Numbered from the stretch's first letter, positions 1 through 8,810 are shown. The stretch: 13,306 nt of DNA from Synura sp. LO234KE (GCA_015143735.1 VKHC01000320.1:1-13306); one strand, 5' to 3'. Notes: a model not told the origin generated them from the letters alone. Made by a program: numbers and translations.

Positions 1-299
1 ATGAGGATGATTGAAACAACTCAGCATTAAGGTGAACCAAAATAGCCCTGTAATAACATAAGACATAAATATAATTTAAAGAAATCGCTCGTTGTAGAAA
101 TAGCAAGCCAATGCTATGGAATGTTCACTTCGAATAGCAATCGCTGAGTAGAATAGCAGAAACAAAGATCTTTACAGAAAATGAGATTCACTACTAGACA
201 CATAGAGCCATCCTCCTCTGCTCTAATACTCATATCATAAGAATTGCTTATAAAGGACGAGGACGGCCGCAGACTCGAGATATTCCAAATCGATAGTTT
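1..299. other. Downstream flank of the nicotinamidase gene, no gene seen
   Basis: This AT-rich stretch follows the stop codon of the minus-strand nicotinamidase gene and should include its 3' untranslated region. I see no canonical AATAAA signal on the minus strand here. The only structure is a short motif, GAATAGCA or GAAATAGCA, occurring three times (about 97, 132 and 151), which may be chance. The plus-strand open frame that enters this stretch from about 244 is antisense to the last nicotinamidase exon and has no ATG start. Confidence 0.5.
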
Positions 300-1673
300 T
301 CACACAATCGAACATATATTCGAACATGCACCAGAGCTGGCGGGCGACTTCCCTCTCTTTGATTCCGATATAATTTTCTCCGCATCTCCCGTCGTGACGA
401 CCGTTACGGTCGCCTCCCGCATTTCACTAACGAATGATTCGGCGGTGTCTTCGAAACCTGCCACGGGGGAAGACCCTACGGAGGTAATGGAGTACATGCG
501 ACCAATAACGAGTTTGGTTAAATACAAACTGAGACATTTTTAACCAGGACAAGACTCACCATCCAGGAGAAGTACCATATTTGAAGGGTGTTTGGTCCAT
601 CTCTTCTTTATATCTTCAAATGTAAATTTTACGCAATGCGATAGGGCTTGACCACCAACGATAAGCTGAAAACAATCAAAAATAACAGAGTAACGCCCAA
701 ATAAGTTAAGCTTATGTAAATTACGTCTCCCTGTTTAGCACACTAACCTGATCCGCGCTAAGTACTAGCCCCAGGAAACGTTCATCGACCCCTGTGGCAG
801 GATCGTCCTTTAAAACAACTTCAGCCTCCACTGCACTATACATTTCCGTTAAGCAATTCATTCCTGTTTCCATGAGGCGAGAGCAGCAAATGCATTTCGT
901 TTTATCCATTAAGCACTCGAAAGCAAAAGCAAGACTGGATTTTAACTGATTATGTTCATAATATTGATTACCTTTCATGTGATAATAAGCCGTTTTCAGA
1001 TTAATTTTTGCCCATTCTTGTACAGCAGAATTTATTGAAGAAACAACAGCGTGTCCGGGAGTTCCAATCTGTTCAAAAAATGTTAACCGAAACCTCCAAT
1101 CATTGAAACAAATAAAATGATTCACAAACCAGGCAATGTTCCGGCCATATACAAAGTTTAAATTTTCCTTTTGCTTCAAGCTCTTTGGTGTAGTATTTAC
1201 AATATTCCTAATGATAGTTCCTCGTTGCCATCGTGATAAAAATATCTACGTCATAAAAAATACCGTTAAACTTTCATTTTTCGGTTTCCACAACCCCTGT
1301 TCAAGATCGGCATTGGTTATCAGCGAAAAATTGGGCGGATTTTCTCCTGAATCATTCGTCCAGAAACAACTGTGGGCTATGTGCATTCTCTAATAATTAA
1401 TTTAGGCACCAAAGTCAGTTTAAAATATTCTGGAAAATAAAGTCAACTCACATGGTGAGAATCTAAAGTAATAATAATTTCATCAATTTCAAATATCTTA
1501 GATCGGATAAGATCGGCGATCCTGTCACTATCAGCATCTGCACCAACTACAGCCAACGAGCCTCCTGGATGAAAATCAACCTGAGGGTCGACTAGAAGCA
1601 AGATAACCCTCTCTTTTCTAAGACCATTACTAATTTTAGGCATACTCAGAGCACCGCCCATTCTTCCAGACAT
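300..1673 (-). CDS. Nicotinamidase (isochorismatase-like hydrolase), seven exons, 306 aa, CaaX-like C-terminus
   Basis: Predicted to hydrolyse nicotinamide to nicotinate and ammonia, the first step of NAD salvage by the Preiss-Handler route. Exons read on the minus strand as 1673-1452, 1389-1264, 1207-1130, 1068-972, 863-748, 665-560 and 475-300. All six introns (62, 56, 61, 108, 82 and 84 nt) are GT-AG, and joining the exons gives one 306-residue frame. Family landmarks, aligned to yeast Pnc1 from memory: catalytic Asp29 in VDPQVDF; metal ligands Asp71 and His73 in LDSHH, and His140 in IWPEHCLIGT; catalytic Lys174 in HMKGMN; Ser184 in TEMYSA; catalytic Cys224 in GGQALSHCVKFT after a cis-peptide-type region; then LLLDGSSPVAGFE. 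It is longer than the roughly 216-residue yeast enzyme because of inserts around residues 75-140 and a C-terminal tail. The first ATG follows an in-frame TAG directly; Met5 has a better start context (A at -3, G at +4). The last four residues, CSIV, fit a prenylation box, with Cys299 nearby. The family call is firm. Nicotinamide as substrate is inferred from motifs. Confidence 0.92.
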
Positions 1674-1909
1674 CTATCCACCAGCTGCCACTTTGGAGAA
1701 AATATAAAAATAGAATTGGATAACTGACGGTGACTGGTGCTCTGCTGCATGTGGCAGTTAGAATTCCAATTTCTCCTTGCTAGATATTTATAGTAGTACT
1801 TCTTTCCGCATCTTGCGGAGATTCCCTAATTGTGAGTTGAGTTGGGATGTGGTAATACTGACTTGCTATATCAATCTTGATTACTATTACTTTCCGATCG
1901 GCCGTGGCA
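1674..1909. promoter_or_regulatory. Divergent promoter region between nicotinamidase and the RRM-pseudoenzyme gene
   Basis: Two genes start back to back with 236 bp between their ATGs, so both promoters and both 5' leaders must lie here unless there are upstream non-coding exons. Candidate elements: AT-rich TATTTATA at 1785-1792, AATATAAAAATAG at 1701-1713, a short perfect inverted repeat at 1805-1819, and a 7-bp inverted pair CTGCCAC (1685-1691) and GTGGCAG (1751-1757). The transcription start sites cannot be placed from sequence alone. Confidence 0.6.
1805..1819. promoter_or_regulatory. Perfect inverted repeat TCCGCA-tct-TGCGGA, candidate factor-binding site
   Basis: Six-base arms TCCGCA and TGCGGA are separated by three bases, 91 bp upstream of the plus-strand ATG and 132 bp from the minus-strand ATG. 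Symmetric G/C-rich half-sites in a short divergent promoter are typical of dimeric transcription-factor sites. That function is inferred; only the symmetry is seen. Confidence 0.35.
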
Positions 1910-4525
1910 ATGAATAATAATTATAGATCTTTCTTAGGCTCAACGAGCTTAAATCAACATGCTGGCTTTTTAGACTCAGAGAGTTCAGTATATCACTTTG
2001 AATCCACCAAACCCGCCGGATCTATCCAACCCGATCATGATTGGTACCTTTCGCAAGAGGAAAAAAATCATATGAATTTTAGTTCTCAACAATATGATTA
2101 TAACCGGAGACGATCAATATCCTCTTCTGACTTTGATCATTTTGGAAACTTGGTTAACAATGATTCCAACACTGGCTCTTGGTCCCTTCAACAAGATCAA
2201 ACCGGCATACCTACAAGCGCCTCCATGTCGCTGAATTCTATTTCAGAGCAATCTTTGATGCAACAGACCAGACATGCAAGAAGACTTTATGTCGGGGGAT
2301 TACCTCAAAATTTCGCCAGCGATGAGCTCGTGGAGAAGTTTTTCAACAATTTAATAAGTAAAGGCTTAGGCGAGGATGGAGAAAATTCTTATGTGAACTC
2401 TGTATATATCAATCACAAAAAGTGCTTTGCTTTCGTCGAACTTAAGACCATCGAACTTACTACAGCTTGCTTAGATTTGGACGGGGTAGTCTATCACAAC
2501 GCTACTCTAAAAGTTCAGCGAGCCAATGAATTCAAACCGGAATTATTGCCTCCTTCAAATCGTCCACCAATAAAGCTCAACTTATCGTCATCAGTGTTCA
2601 TCGGCGCATCAGTGACCGCCGCCGACGCTCGCGACACCACTGATCCTCGCTTGAGCACCATTATAAAAAATGGGACCCCATTAACCGTAGATAAAGGTTC
2701 TATAGCATTCTTGGGATTTCCATTTGATGAAATTGTGCGGAGGTCCGGTAGTAATAAAGCGGGGAGCGCGAATTCCCCCAAGGTGGCGCGAAGGTTCTTT
2801 CGAAAGATGGGATCCATAAACAACCCGGAACAAGACATGGATTTATCGACATTGCATATTGTTGACTGTGGAGACATCTCTGCGGGTTTTACGTTTGAAG
2901 AGGCTTTAGGGAAGTTAACGCTGCATGTTTCTGACATGCTCCGCCGAGGTGCCATTCCAATTGTCCTTGGTGGGACATCGGATATATTCTACCACAACGC
3001 GGCGTCTCTGATGAGCGTGGCGGGTGGGAATATTGCTGTTGTGACAATTGACTCTCGTCTGAATGTGCGATCCATGGTAAGCTCCATTCGCTTCTGTTGC
3101 TCCTATGATGACTCTACTGTGATGTTCATTCGTCAGGCCTCGGAGGGCGGGAGGAGTCTCTTTGGCGCATCCACTCGAGCGCTTCTGGAGGACATTCGGT
3201 TCTGTCCCCCTCGCGACGGCTTGGACTCGAGATGCAGCTGCGATAATCGATTTGTAGTGTTTGGTGCACAGGTCAGGTCACTTTCGTATCAGTCTCGCTC
3301 ACCTTTGCTGTAACGTTATCACCTGACTTGTCACAGGGCACGGTTTGCTCTGTTGAACATGCTCGCTACATCACCTCTCGCGGAGGGTCGATATTCTACC
3401 TCGGGAAGGACATCGGTGAGCAAGTGGGAACGACGGACAGCGGCGATCGCGGCGCGACCTCTACTAGTCCACACTCAAGTCATTCACCTTCAACTGGCGC
3501 GGGCAACTTGTTGCGGAAGCTGCTACGTCGGCTGGGCGGAAACACCGCTGTCGGAGCAACCTCCCGCCGTCCAATATACGTGAGCTTTCGTCTTTCGGCC
3601 ATGAGTCTGGGCGCCTGTCCTGGGGCCACGGGGGCGGGTGCCCTAGGGTTTTCGGCGGAAGAGGCGATGGACTTGTGTCGAGTGGCTGGCATGGACAGAA
3701 ACGTGAGCTAACTGCGCAAAACTGTCTCACCTGCTCTTGCGTATTTTCTGAGAGCGGACGAATGGTCTGACGTCTGTATTTCAGGTGGTGCTGTTCGACC
3801 TCTGCGATCTCAACCCGGAGAAGGAGGAGCCTCGTAGCGGAAGACTGGCATCGGAAATGCTCTACAATTTCCTGTTGGGTGCTGCAAACCGCTCAAGCCC
3901 CACCCCTCCACAGGCCGCTGTAATGGGAGGAGGCCTTGCTTTAAATCAGTTCGCCAGTGGACCAGTGCCACCGCCGGTCACGGCGACAGGACATGGATTT
4001 GTGCCACCAATCTACCGGCAGTCCCTGTCTCAACTCGTCGCCTCCGGTGTCTCCGGACACGACCTCGCCCCTTCCCCCTCTATCGGAGGTTCCTTGTTCG
4101 CCAATCCGCTGATGGGAGGAGGAGGAACAAGTAGTGGGACCAACGGCCAACTTCATTCCCTGCCCTCGAGACATCCCGCGGCACTGCTGTACAGGTCCTC
4201 GACTAGCAGCTCCGCATCCACAGTAAGCGGGAATTCTCTGGGGATGGGAAGTTCAGGCGGGGGCGGGTCCGTAGTCGCTCCAGTGGTTTCTTTGAACAGA
4301 CACTCCTCTGCTCCAGTGGTGCGTGCAAGTTCCTTACCGAACAACATTTACTTCCCTTCCGGAAACCTGGGACATAGCGCCACTTTGACTGGCTCTGCTT
4401 CTTCGAACAGTTTTGCATCCGACTCTGATATCATATTTGGCTTTCCGTCGAGTGCAGGAACCGACAGTATTCAGAAGAGCTTGACGTTTGATTTGTCTCC
4501 CGCTACTTCCTTTGCCGAGGAATAG
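1910..4525 (+). CDS. U2AF-like RRM fused to a degenerate arginase/formimidoylglutamase-fold domain, four exons, 802 aa
   Basis: Exons are 1910-3076, 3137-3271, 3337-3702 and 3785-4525; introns are 60, 65 and 82 nt, all GT-AG and all phase 0. Residues 1-120 are polar, with a basic RRRSIS site. Residues 123-212 form an RNA recognition motif with RNP2 (RLYVGGLP) and RNP1 (KKCFAFVEL), most like RRM1 of U2AF large subunit. Residues about 263-588 follow the HutG-like ureohydrolase layout: IAFLGFPFDE, CGDISAG, PIVLGGTSD, TIDSRLNVR, FVVFGAQGTVCSVEHARY, YVSFRLSAM, GFSAEEAMDLCRVAG, LFDLCDLNP. The usual metal residues are mostly gone: His to Ser357, Asp381 kept, His to Arg383, Asp to Asn385, Asp to Arg519, Asp to Ser521. 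It is therefore probably catalytically dead. Residues about 590-802 are Ser/Gly/Pro-rich and probably disordered. The frame is open upstream to a TTG at 1877, so ATG 1910 is chosen as first Met. A GTGAGC at 3416 could mark an extra intron in the insert at residues 461-500. The role is unknown: RNA binding plus a ligand-binding or scaffold domain is inferred. Confidence 0.9.
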
Positions 4526-5390
4526 GAATAATATGGTTCCATGGGAACACTAATTCTATTGCAATAGATTGGAACCCGAATGAATGAAATAGAGTTGTCA
4601 CTTTTATCAGCGCTCCTATTCCATTTCGTTTTCTATTTTATTCCGTTTCGTCTTCATGCCTTTGATAATAGTTTGTTTCCTAATTTGAAAATGCCATTAG
4701 TGCAATTGTGCATTATTTCCTTGTTCCACTACTTGATTACGTCAGGCGTTAGAATATTGGTGTGTAAACACGAGGTGGTAGCTTTGAAAGCGTGTTTGGT
4801 GTGATACTACCAGAGCAAATCTAAGTTTCGTCCATCACTAAGCAAGAAAATGAAGAATTCTGAGTTGTTTTGGTTAGGTCCGCCTTATCGTGAGCACTAG
4901 GTCATCGGACGCGCTGTCAGAATATCAGCCTGCTGTACGAACCAGTGCAGAGTCTCTCACTTAGTCAGGATGAGGGAGAACGGTGCTTGGGTGTTCCCCA
5001 ACCAGTCCAGCTTAGAGCGGAACTTCTAACTGTTCACGGAGCTGTTATTGGAGGAATGTACTTCTTAAGTGTCTAAAACACTTGAGTACAGTGGTTGCTA
5101 GTTAGTGGCTTGATACTTTGGGCTTCTTAATTATGTTATTGATACTACTACCTAATGTAATATATAAACCAGTTAAGGATTATCTATATGTACGAACAAC
5201 GCACTGTACAATTCTATACTAGTCATATCTTTTATCTACTTTGCAAGTTGATACTATGAGTTGAAGTTACACTAGTAGCTGACGTTGACAATTACTTCAC
5301 TTCCTCCCATTAAATATTAAATCTAAGTTAGTAACTAAGATCACAAACTATTTGGCCTGAGCTACCATCCTAGAGATACAATTCCGACAC
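4526..5390. other. 3' flank of the fusion gene, no gene seen
   Basis: This AT-rich sequence should begin with the 3' untranslated region of the gene ending at 4525. A 74-codon ATG frame at 4580-4804 encodes a hydrophobic peptide, but the T-rich composition explains it and I do not call it. The stretch from about 5100 to 5300 contains TATATAAACC (5161-5170) and several TTGATACT-like strings (5109, 5140, 5247), which recall a decayed long terminal repeat. No paired copy, target duplication or internal coding was found. Confidence 0.4.
5058..5089. repeat. Small inverted repeat (AAGTGT / ACACTT within GTAC ends)
   Basis: AAGTGT at 5067-5072 and ACACTT at 5078-5083 are perfect complements around a five-base loop, and GTAC occurs symmetrically at 5058-5061 and 5086-5089. 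This could be a transcript hairpin or a remnant of a mobile element. No function is assigned. Confidence 0.4.
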
Positions 5391-5661
5391 GCGCTGGTGG
5401 CACCGAACCCGACTGCTAGTAGCAGCGTTTCCAGGAAACATGACGGGGGGATAGTTGGGATATCGGTTCACAAAAAGTTGTTGATTCTTAAGGAAATGAG
5501 GAATGAAACAAGTCTGGCTGCAGGGTCACCAAAGTATTGTCATCCTCCCAAGATTACTCGGCAAATAAATATATATAATATCTACAACGTGGTTAACACC
5601 GAAACAAGGGCGAGTCTTGTGGGCTGACCGAGAAGTAGGGGCAAGGAGTGAAGCTATGGTG

Positions 5662-5687
5662 TGGGGGAGGAAAATTCCTCTCTCCCC
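5662..5687. repeat. Hairpin around GAGGAA-aa-TTCCTC
   Basis: GAGGAA and TTCCTC at 5667-5680 flank two bases. The symmetry continues outward as a G run on the left and CTCCCC on the right, with one small bulge. No function is assigned. Confidence 0.4.
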
Positions 5688-5878
5688 GACGAAAATCGCA
5701 TTACACAAGACGTTTGGCACCCCCCGAAAATCATATAGTTAGTTTTTACGATGGGACTAGAAAAAACTCAAAGTCAGGCATACAGGAAATAGACTTTGTG
5801 AGGAGGAAACTACTGCCCGTTTTACTTAGAAGCTACTTCCTATTTGGGACCTAACTGATGGCAAGCAGCTCCGATTAC

Positions 5879-5929
5879 CGACTAGAAAGCTCCCGGTGAT
5901 TGCATCGCCGGGAGCGCCGGTGCTAGTCG
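5879..5929. repeat. Two-tier hairpin with 11-bp inner stem and 7-bp outer stem
   Basis: The inner arms, GCTCCCGG plus TGA and TCG plus CCGGGAGC (5889-5915), form an 11-bp stem with one G-T pair and a TTGCA loop. The outer arms CGACTAG (5879-5885) and CTAGTCG (5923-5929) are perfect complements. The whole 51-base unit is a strong cruciform or RNA hairpin candidate. It is not a tRNA: no cloverleaf or T-loop sequence is present. Confidence 0.55.
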
Positions 5930-6400
5930 ATGACGTCCTCCCCCCCGCCCCCACGGAGTAGAAAGGGAAGTGAGCACATCCACATCTACCTCTTTCGTCA
6001 AGTAATAGTGCACGGAAGTGGCGGCTGGCAATATTGTTGTGCGACCCGACGTTGTTCTTGCGCCGCGACGAACGCCAACAGCTTTCTCTGAGGGGCCCCA
6101 CCAAATACCTCTAAAGTGTGAGCAACGGATGAAATGTGCTCGCCTTTGTCGGGACCGTCTGACGAGAAGTTTTGAAATCATCGAACGAGTTTCCGACGTG
6201 TCTGCAATAGGTTACTTCATAGCCTTCACCTTATCCACCAAGTTCTCTGCTCCGAGTGCAGGCACCCGGAGCTCCCCACGGTCACGGGACTTGCCAGTTG
6301 GTTCATGGGGAGGGGTTTCTTTGATGGGGGATGCGAATCTTGTTTCCTTTTGGGGTAATCGCTATGCTAATTCACCTCACAGTAGTTAACTATGAGATTT

Positions 6401-7500
6401 TCGGGAAATCATCCACCAAGTTCTATTGGCTGAAAGTATGAATTTTGCAAAAAATCAAATGAGAAGGTTAGGCATATGATGAGCTATCCTTGAAGCCACA
6501 GCTTCAGATTTGTTATTCCAAGAAGAATACAATTTTACAACAGACGCACCGCATGACCTTCGTCGAATTAAATTAAAACCCTGCGCATTGCACGTGGATT
6601 CACAAAACTTGAGTACGAAAATATTAAAAGTCTGTCACGATCTGGATTGAAGTGAGCTGGTGTGTGAGAGGCCAGTCCGTCGAGCAAATCATGAATCCAT
6701 TGGCAAGATTCGTACCAAAGTTAATTTTTGGTATACTGGAAGCTCGTCGCTCGCAGTCTTCCGTGATGATGCGAACATAAGTGATTGAGCCTGAAGGAGG
6801 CACGATTGAGCTACTATACTCTTAACAGCTCTTAATATGAAATAAATTGGAAGTACTAAAGAGTTGAGAGGACGAATTAGAGATGCTACCAACCCCGAAA
6901 CTTTTGGCTTGAGAAAATTCAAAATTGGAGATGATAGTGGATCCAAAACTGAAACTTGCAACCATCAGGACAACTATCTGTATGGATTTGAATGGATGGT
7001 TAATTGCTAAAAACCCGGTGAAGGCATATATTATAGGAGTGAGTGGCACTGTTGTCATACAATTTACAGACAGGTACATGGGGCCATGGACTGAAGTCTG
7101 TGAAGGCATTGCTGATATGCAAAGTTGGTGAAATACTCAGGCGAAGAATTCGAGATTTCTTGTTCGGTAGGAGAATCTATGGCTGACCCTCAGTGTAGCT
7201 CATTGTAGTCAGTTTCATTTCGGGACTCCCTTGCGGTTGAGTAACAAACCCATGTAATAAAAAATTCGGCGGACCGCAAGCAGTAGCCCTTGCGAAGGTA
7301 CTTTTTATACTCTAAATCTCAGTTGCATGGAGCTGAAGATTCGGATATTCTACTCCGAATGGAGGACAGTCTTTAAACAATTAGAATATGCACTCCGCGT
7401 AGAGGACGAGGGCAATGTCGGTGATATCGGACTTCAGAAGTTTGGGGGTATTTATCATTTGTCTTAGCCTGAGAATCGAAGAAGGTTTGATGCTCAAAAA
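6401..7500. other. No supported gene
   Basis: I read both strands and found only short overlapping frames (6689-6961 and 6822-7109 on minus, 6925-7131 on plus) with no domain I recognise. A 7-bp hairpin at 7339-7360 lies beside a loose direct repeat: ACTCCGAATGGAGGACA near 7352 and ACTCCGCGTAGAGGACG near 7391. The region may hold degraded mobile-element sequence, but nothing diagnostic remains. Confidence 0.35.
7339..7360. repeat. Inverted repeat ATTCGGA / TCCGAAT
   Basis: The 7-bp arms are perfect and separated by eight bases. The right arm is also part of a loose 17-base direct repeat that recurs about 40 bp downstream. No function is assigned. Confidence 0.4.
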
Positions 7501-7501
7501 A

Positions 7502-8528
7502 TCAAAGCAGGCTTGATGGTTTCAGGACTGCAGGTTTTATTTTGGAAGATATAAGCGCTCCCGAGGACTGATATTTTGTTGTGATGTCAAGCGGTGATGA
7601 AACCGTTTTAATTTCTTCTTTAATTTTTCTGGTTTTAGCTTTTGAGAAGGGTGAATTGACGGAGAATGAAGGTACTTGTTTGTCAGGGTTGTAGGTAAGA
7701 TACGTGGGTACGGTAGAGCCCGTCAGGTTATTTTTGTTCGCCCACCCTTCCCTTGCACCTAGTGTGATCTACTAAGTAGCTCATAGGGATCCTTGGTTTG
7801 CCTGCACCGCCATATTATTTTGGATAAACTAAGCTAAGTTTGCTGAAAAACACTTCGTGGATAGCGTGGTGGAGTCAAGTGATTGTTGGGATGGAACGGG
7901 TGATCGTTGTTGGGAAAGGTGTCGATGGCAATGAGCGACTCAGTGGTGTCGTGTTGTTGTTGGATCTGTGATCTTATGATGGGCCAGTGCGTTGTTCCTA
8001 GTGGGAGTGATGTCGCGGTGAATTGTTTGAATTAGATCCCGAGTGGTTTGATTGTCTCGTGGAATTCGGTTGCGGTTACGCATCGGACTGCGGGAAATTG
8101 GGAGTATCAGCGGGTGTACCGTCAAGTTGCAAACGAATGATGGGATGATGTCCGGGTCAGAATCGTTTGAGTAGAGTATAGATTGGCGGCGTTCTTAGCG
8201 CATGCGAGATTTAGGCTTTGGTTGTTGCTGACGTCTCGGTTGAAGGTAAATGGTCTAATTGGTGAATTGCAACGTTAGTAGATGTTTGCGTTGTGATGCA
8301 TCTGCGATTATTGTCTGCGGTATTTGGGTTAGGTGAACTCAATCTTGAGTTGAAGATCTGAGGTTGGCAGTCCCTGATGGGTGAGGAAGTTGATGATTCC
8401 TGAGAATTGGCCTCTGGATTTGGCTGTGACGGTGGAATTTCTGATTCCACTGAGCGTGATGAGTTGTCTAAAATCCTTGTTCTGGGTTTTGCGCCATAGA
8501 CTTTCTCTGGTATGTGGGTAGGATACAA
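7502..8528 (-). other. C/A-rich strand with a chain of open frames, possibly a decayed gene or retroelement
   Basis: The plus strand is visibly rich in G and T, so the minus strand is C/A-rich and poor in stop codons. On the minus strand, open frames follow one another in different frames: 8528-8211 (105 codons, Ser/Thr/Pro/Asn/Gln-rich), 8125-7940 (61 codons, Arg/Thr/Ile-rich) and an ATG-less frame 7768-7502 (88 codons, with the piece TRKIKEEIKTV). An ACATACCAG acceptor and a GTAAGT donor lie near 8505 and 8549. None matches a family I know, and the composition alone lengthens open frames. It may be a pseudogene, a gag-like remnant, or compositional artefact. Confidence 0.2.
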
Positions 8529-8810
8529 CTTGGATTACTTATCACTTACCGATCGACGGGCACTCCGACGAATGTCAGATAAGGGAGTTGTTATGATAGC
8601 TAAAGTTAGTTTGAGCTTGCATCTTAGGAACTGAAGTAAAATACTTGAACGGGAAAAAATACTATAGTAGTTAAGAACTTAGCGTGCAATATTCGCAAGA
8701 GCAGCTACACCAAAATATCTTGTGAGGTCATAATGTTAATGTAGTAGACAAATGACAATGATCGTACTGTATGATATGAAAACTAGTGAATATGTTCCTC
8801 TAACACGCAC
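8529..8810. other. Spacer, nothing recognised
   Basis: The strand asymmetry of the preceding kilobase ends sharply here and base composition becomes balanced and AT-rich. No open frame, repeat or RNA signature stands out. Confidence 0.4.

Larger units (their letters stand above)
5391..6400. other. GC-richer gene-free stretch with hairpins
   Basis: Open frames of 68-123 codons occur on both strands (for example 5397-5627, 5648-5854 and 6018-6389 on plus, 5826-6181 on minus). They overlap one another, mostly begin at non-ATG codons, and show no family motif I know. Two clear hairpins, listed separately, sit at 5662-5687 and 5879-5929. A C-rich run at about 5937-5955 resembles a segment near 8950 in the tandem-repeat region, so this could be dispersed repeat sequence. 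Confidence 0.35.

Noticed and set aside
244-543. 99-codon plus-strand open frame
   Set aside because: It starts at TTG and is antisense to the last nicotinamidase exon.
721-1179. Single 152-codon minus-strand protein
   Set aside because: It reads through introns 3 to 5 of the nicotinamidase. Splicing at GT-AG sites restores the catalytic motifs in one frame, while the unspliced frame inserts unrelated residues.
1136-1393. 85-codon plus-strand open frame
   Set aside because: Antisense to nicotinamidase exons 2 and 3.
2515-2955. 146-codon open frame on the minus strand
   Set aside because: It lies antisense to the conserved ureohydrolase coding of exon 1 and its product has no recognisable motif; it is a shadow frame.
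3353-3730. Overlapping open frames on both strands
   Set aside because: The GC-rich exon 3 leaves other frames open; only the frame giving EHARY and GFSAEEAMDLCRVAG matches a family.
4580-4804. 74-codon hydrophobic ATG frame, possible small membrane protein
   Set aside because: It lies in the T-rich 3' flank of the fusion gene, where runs of Phe, Leu and Ile are expected by composition; no signal peptide pattern or homology was seen.
5100-5420. Possible long terminal repeat with a primer-binding-like TGGCACCGAACCC near 5398
   Set aside because: No second copy, no TG/CA ends with target duplication and no retroelement protein motif could be found.
6018-6389. 123-codon plus-strand open frame
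   Set aside because: It does not begin at ATG, has no recognisable motif and overlaps minus-strand frames of similar length in GC-rich sequence.
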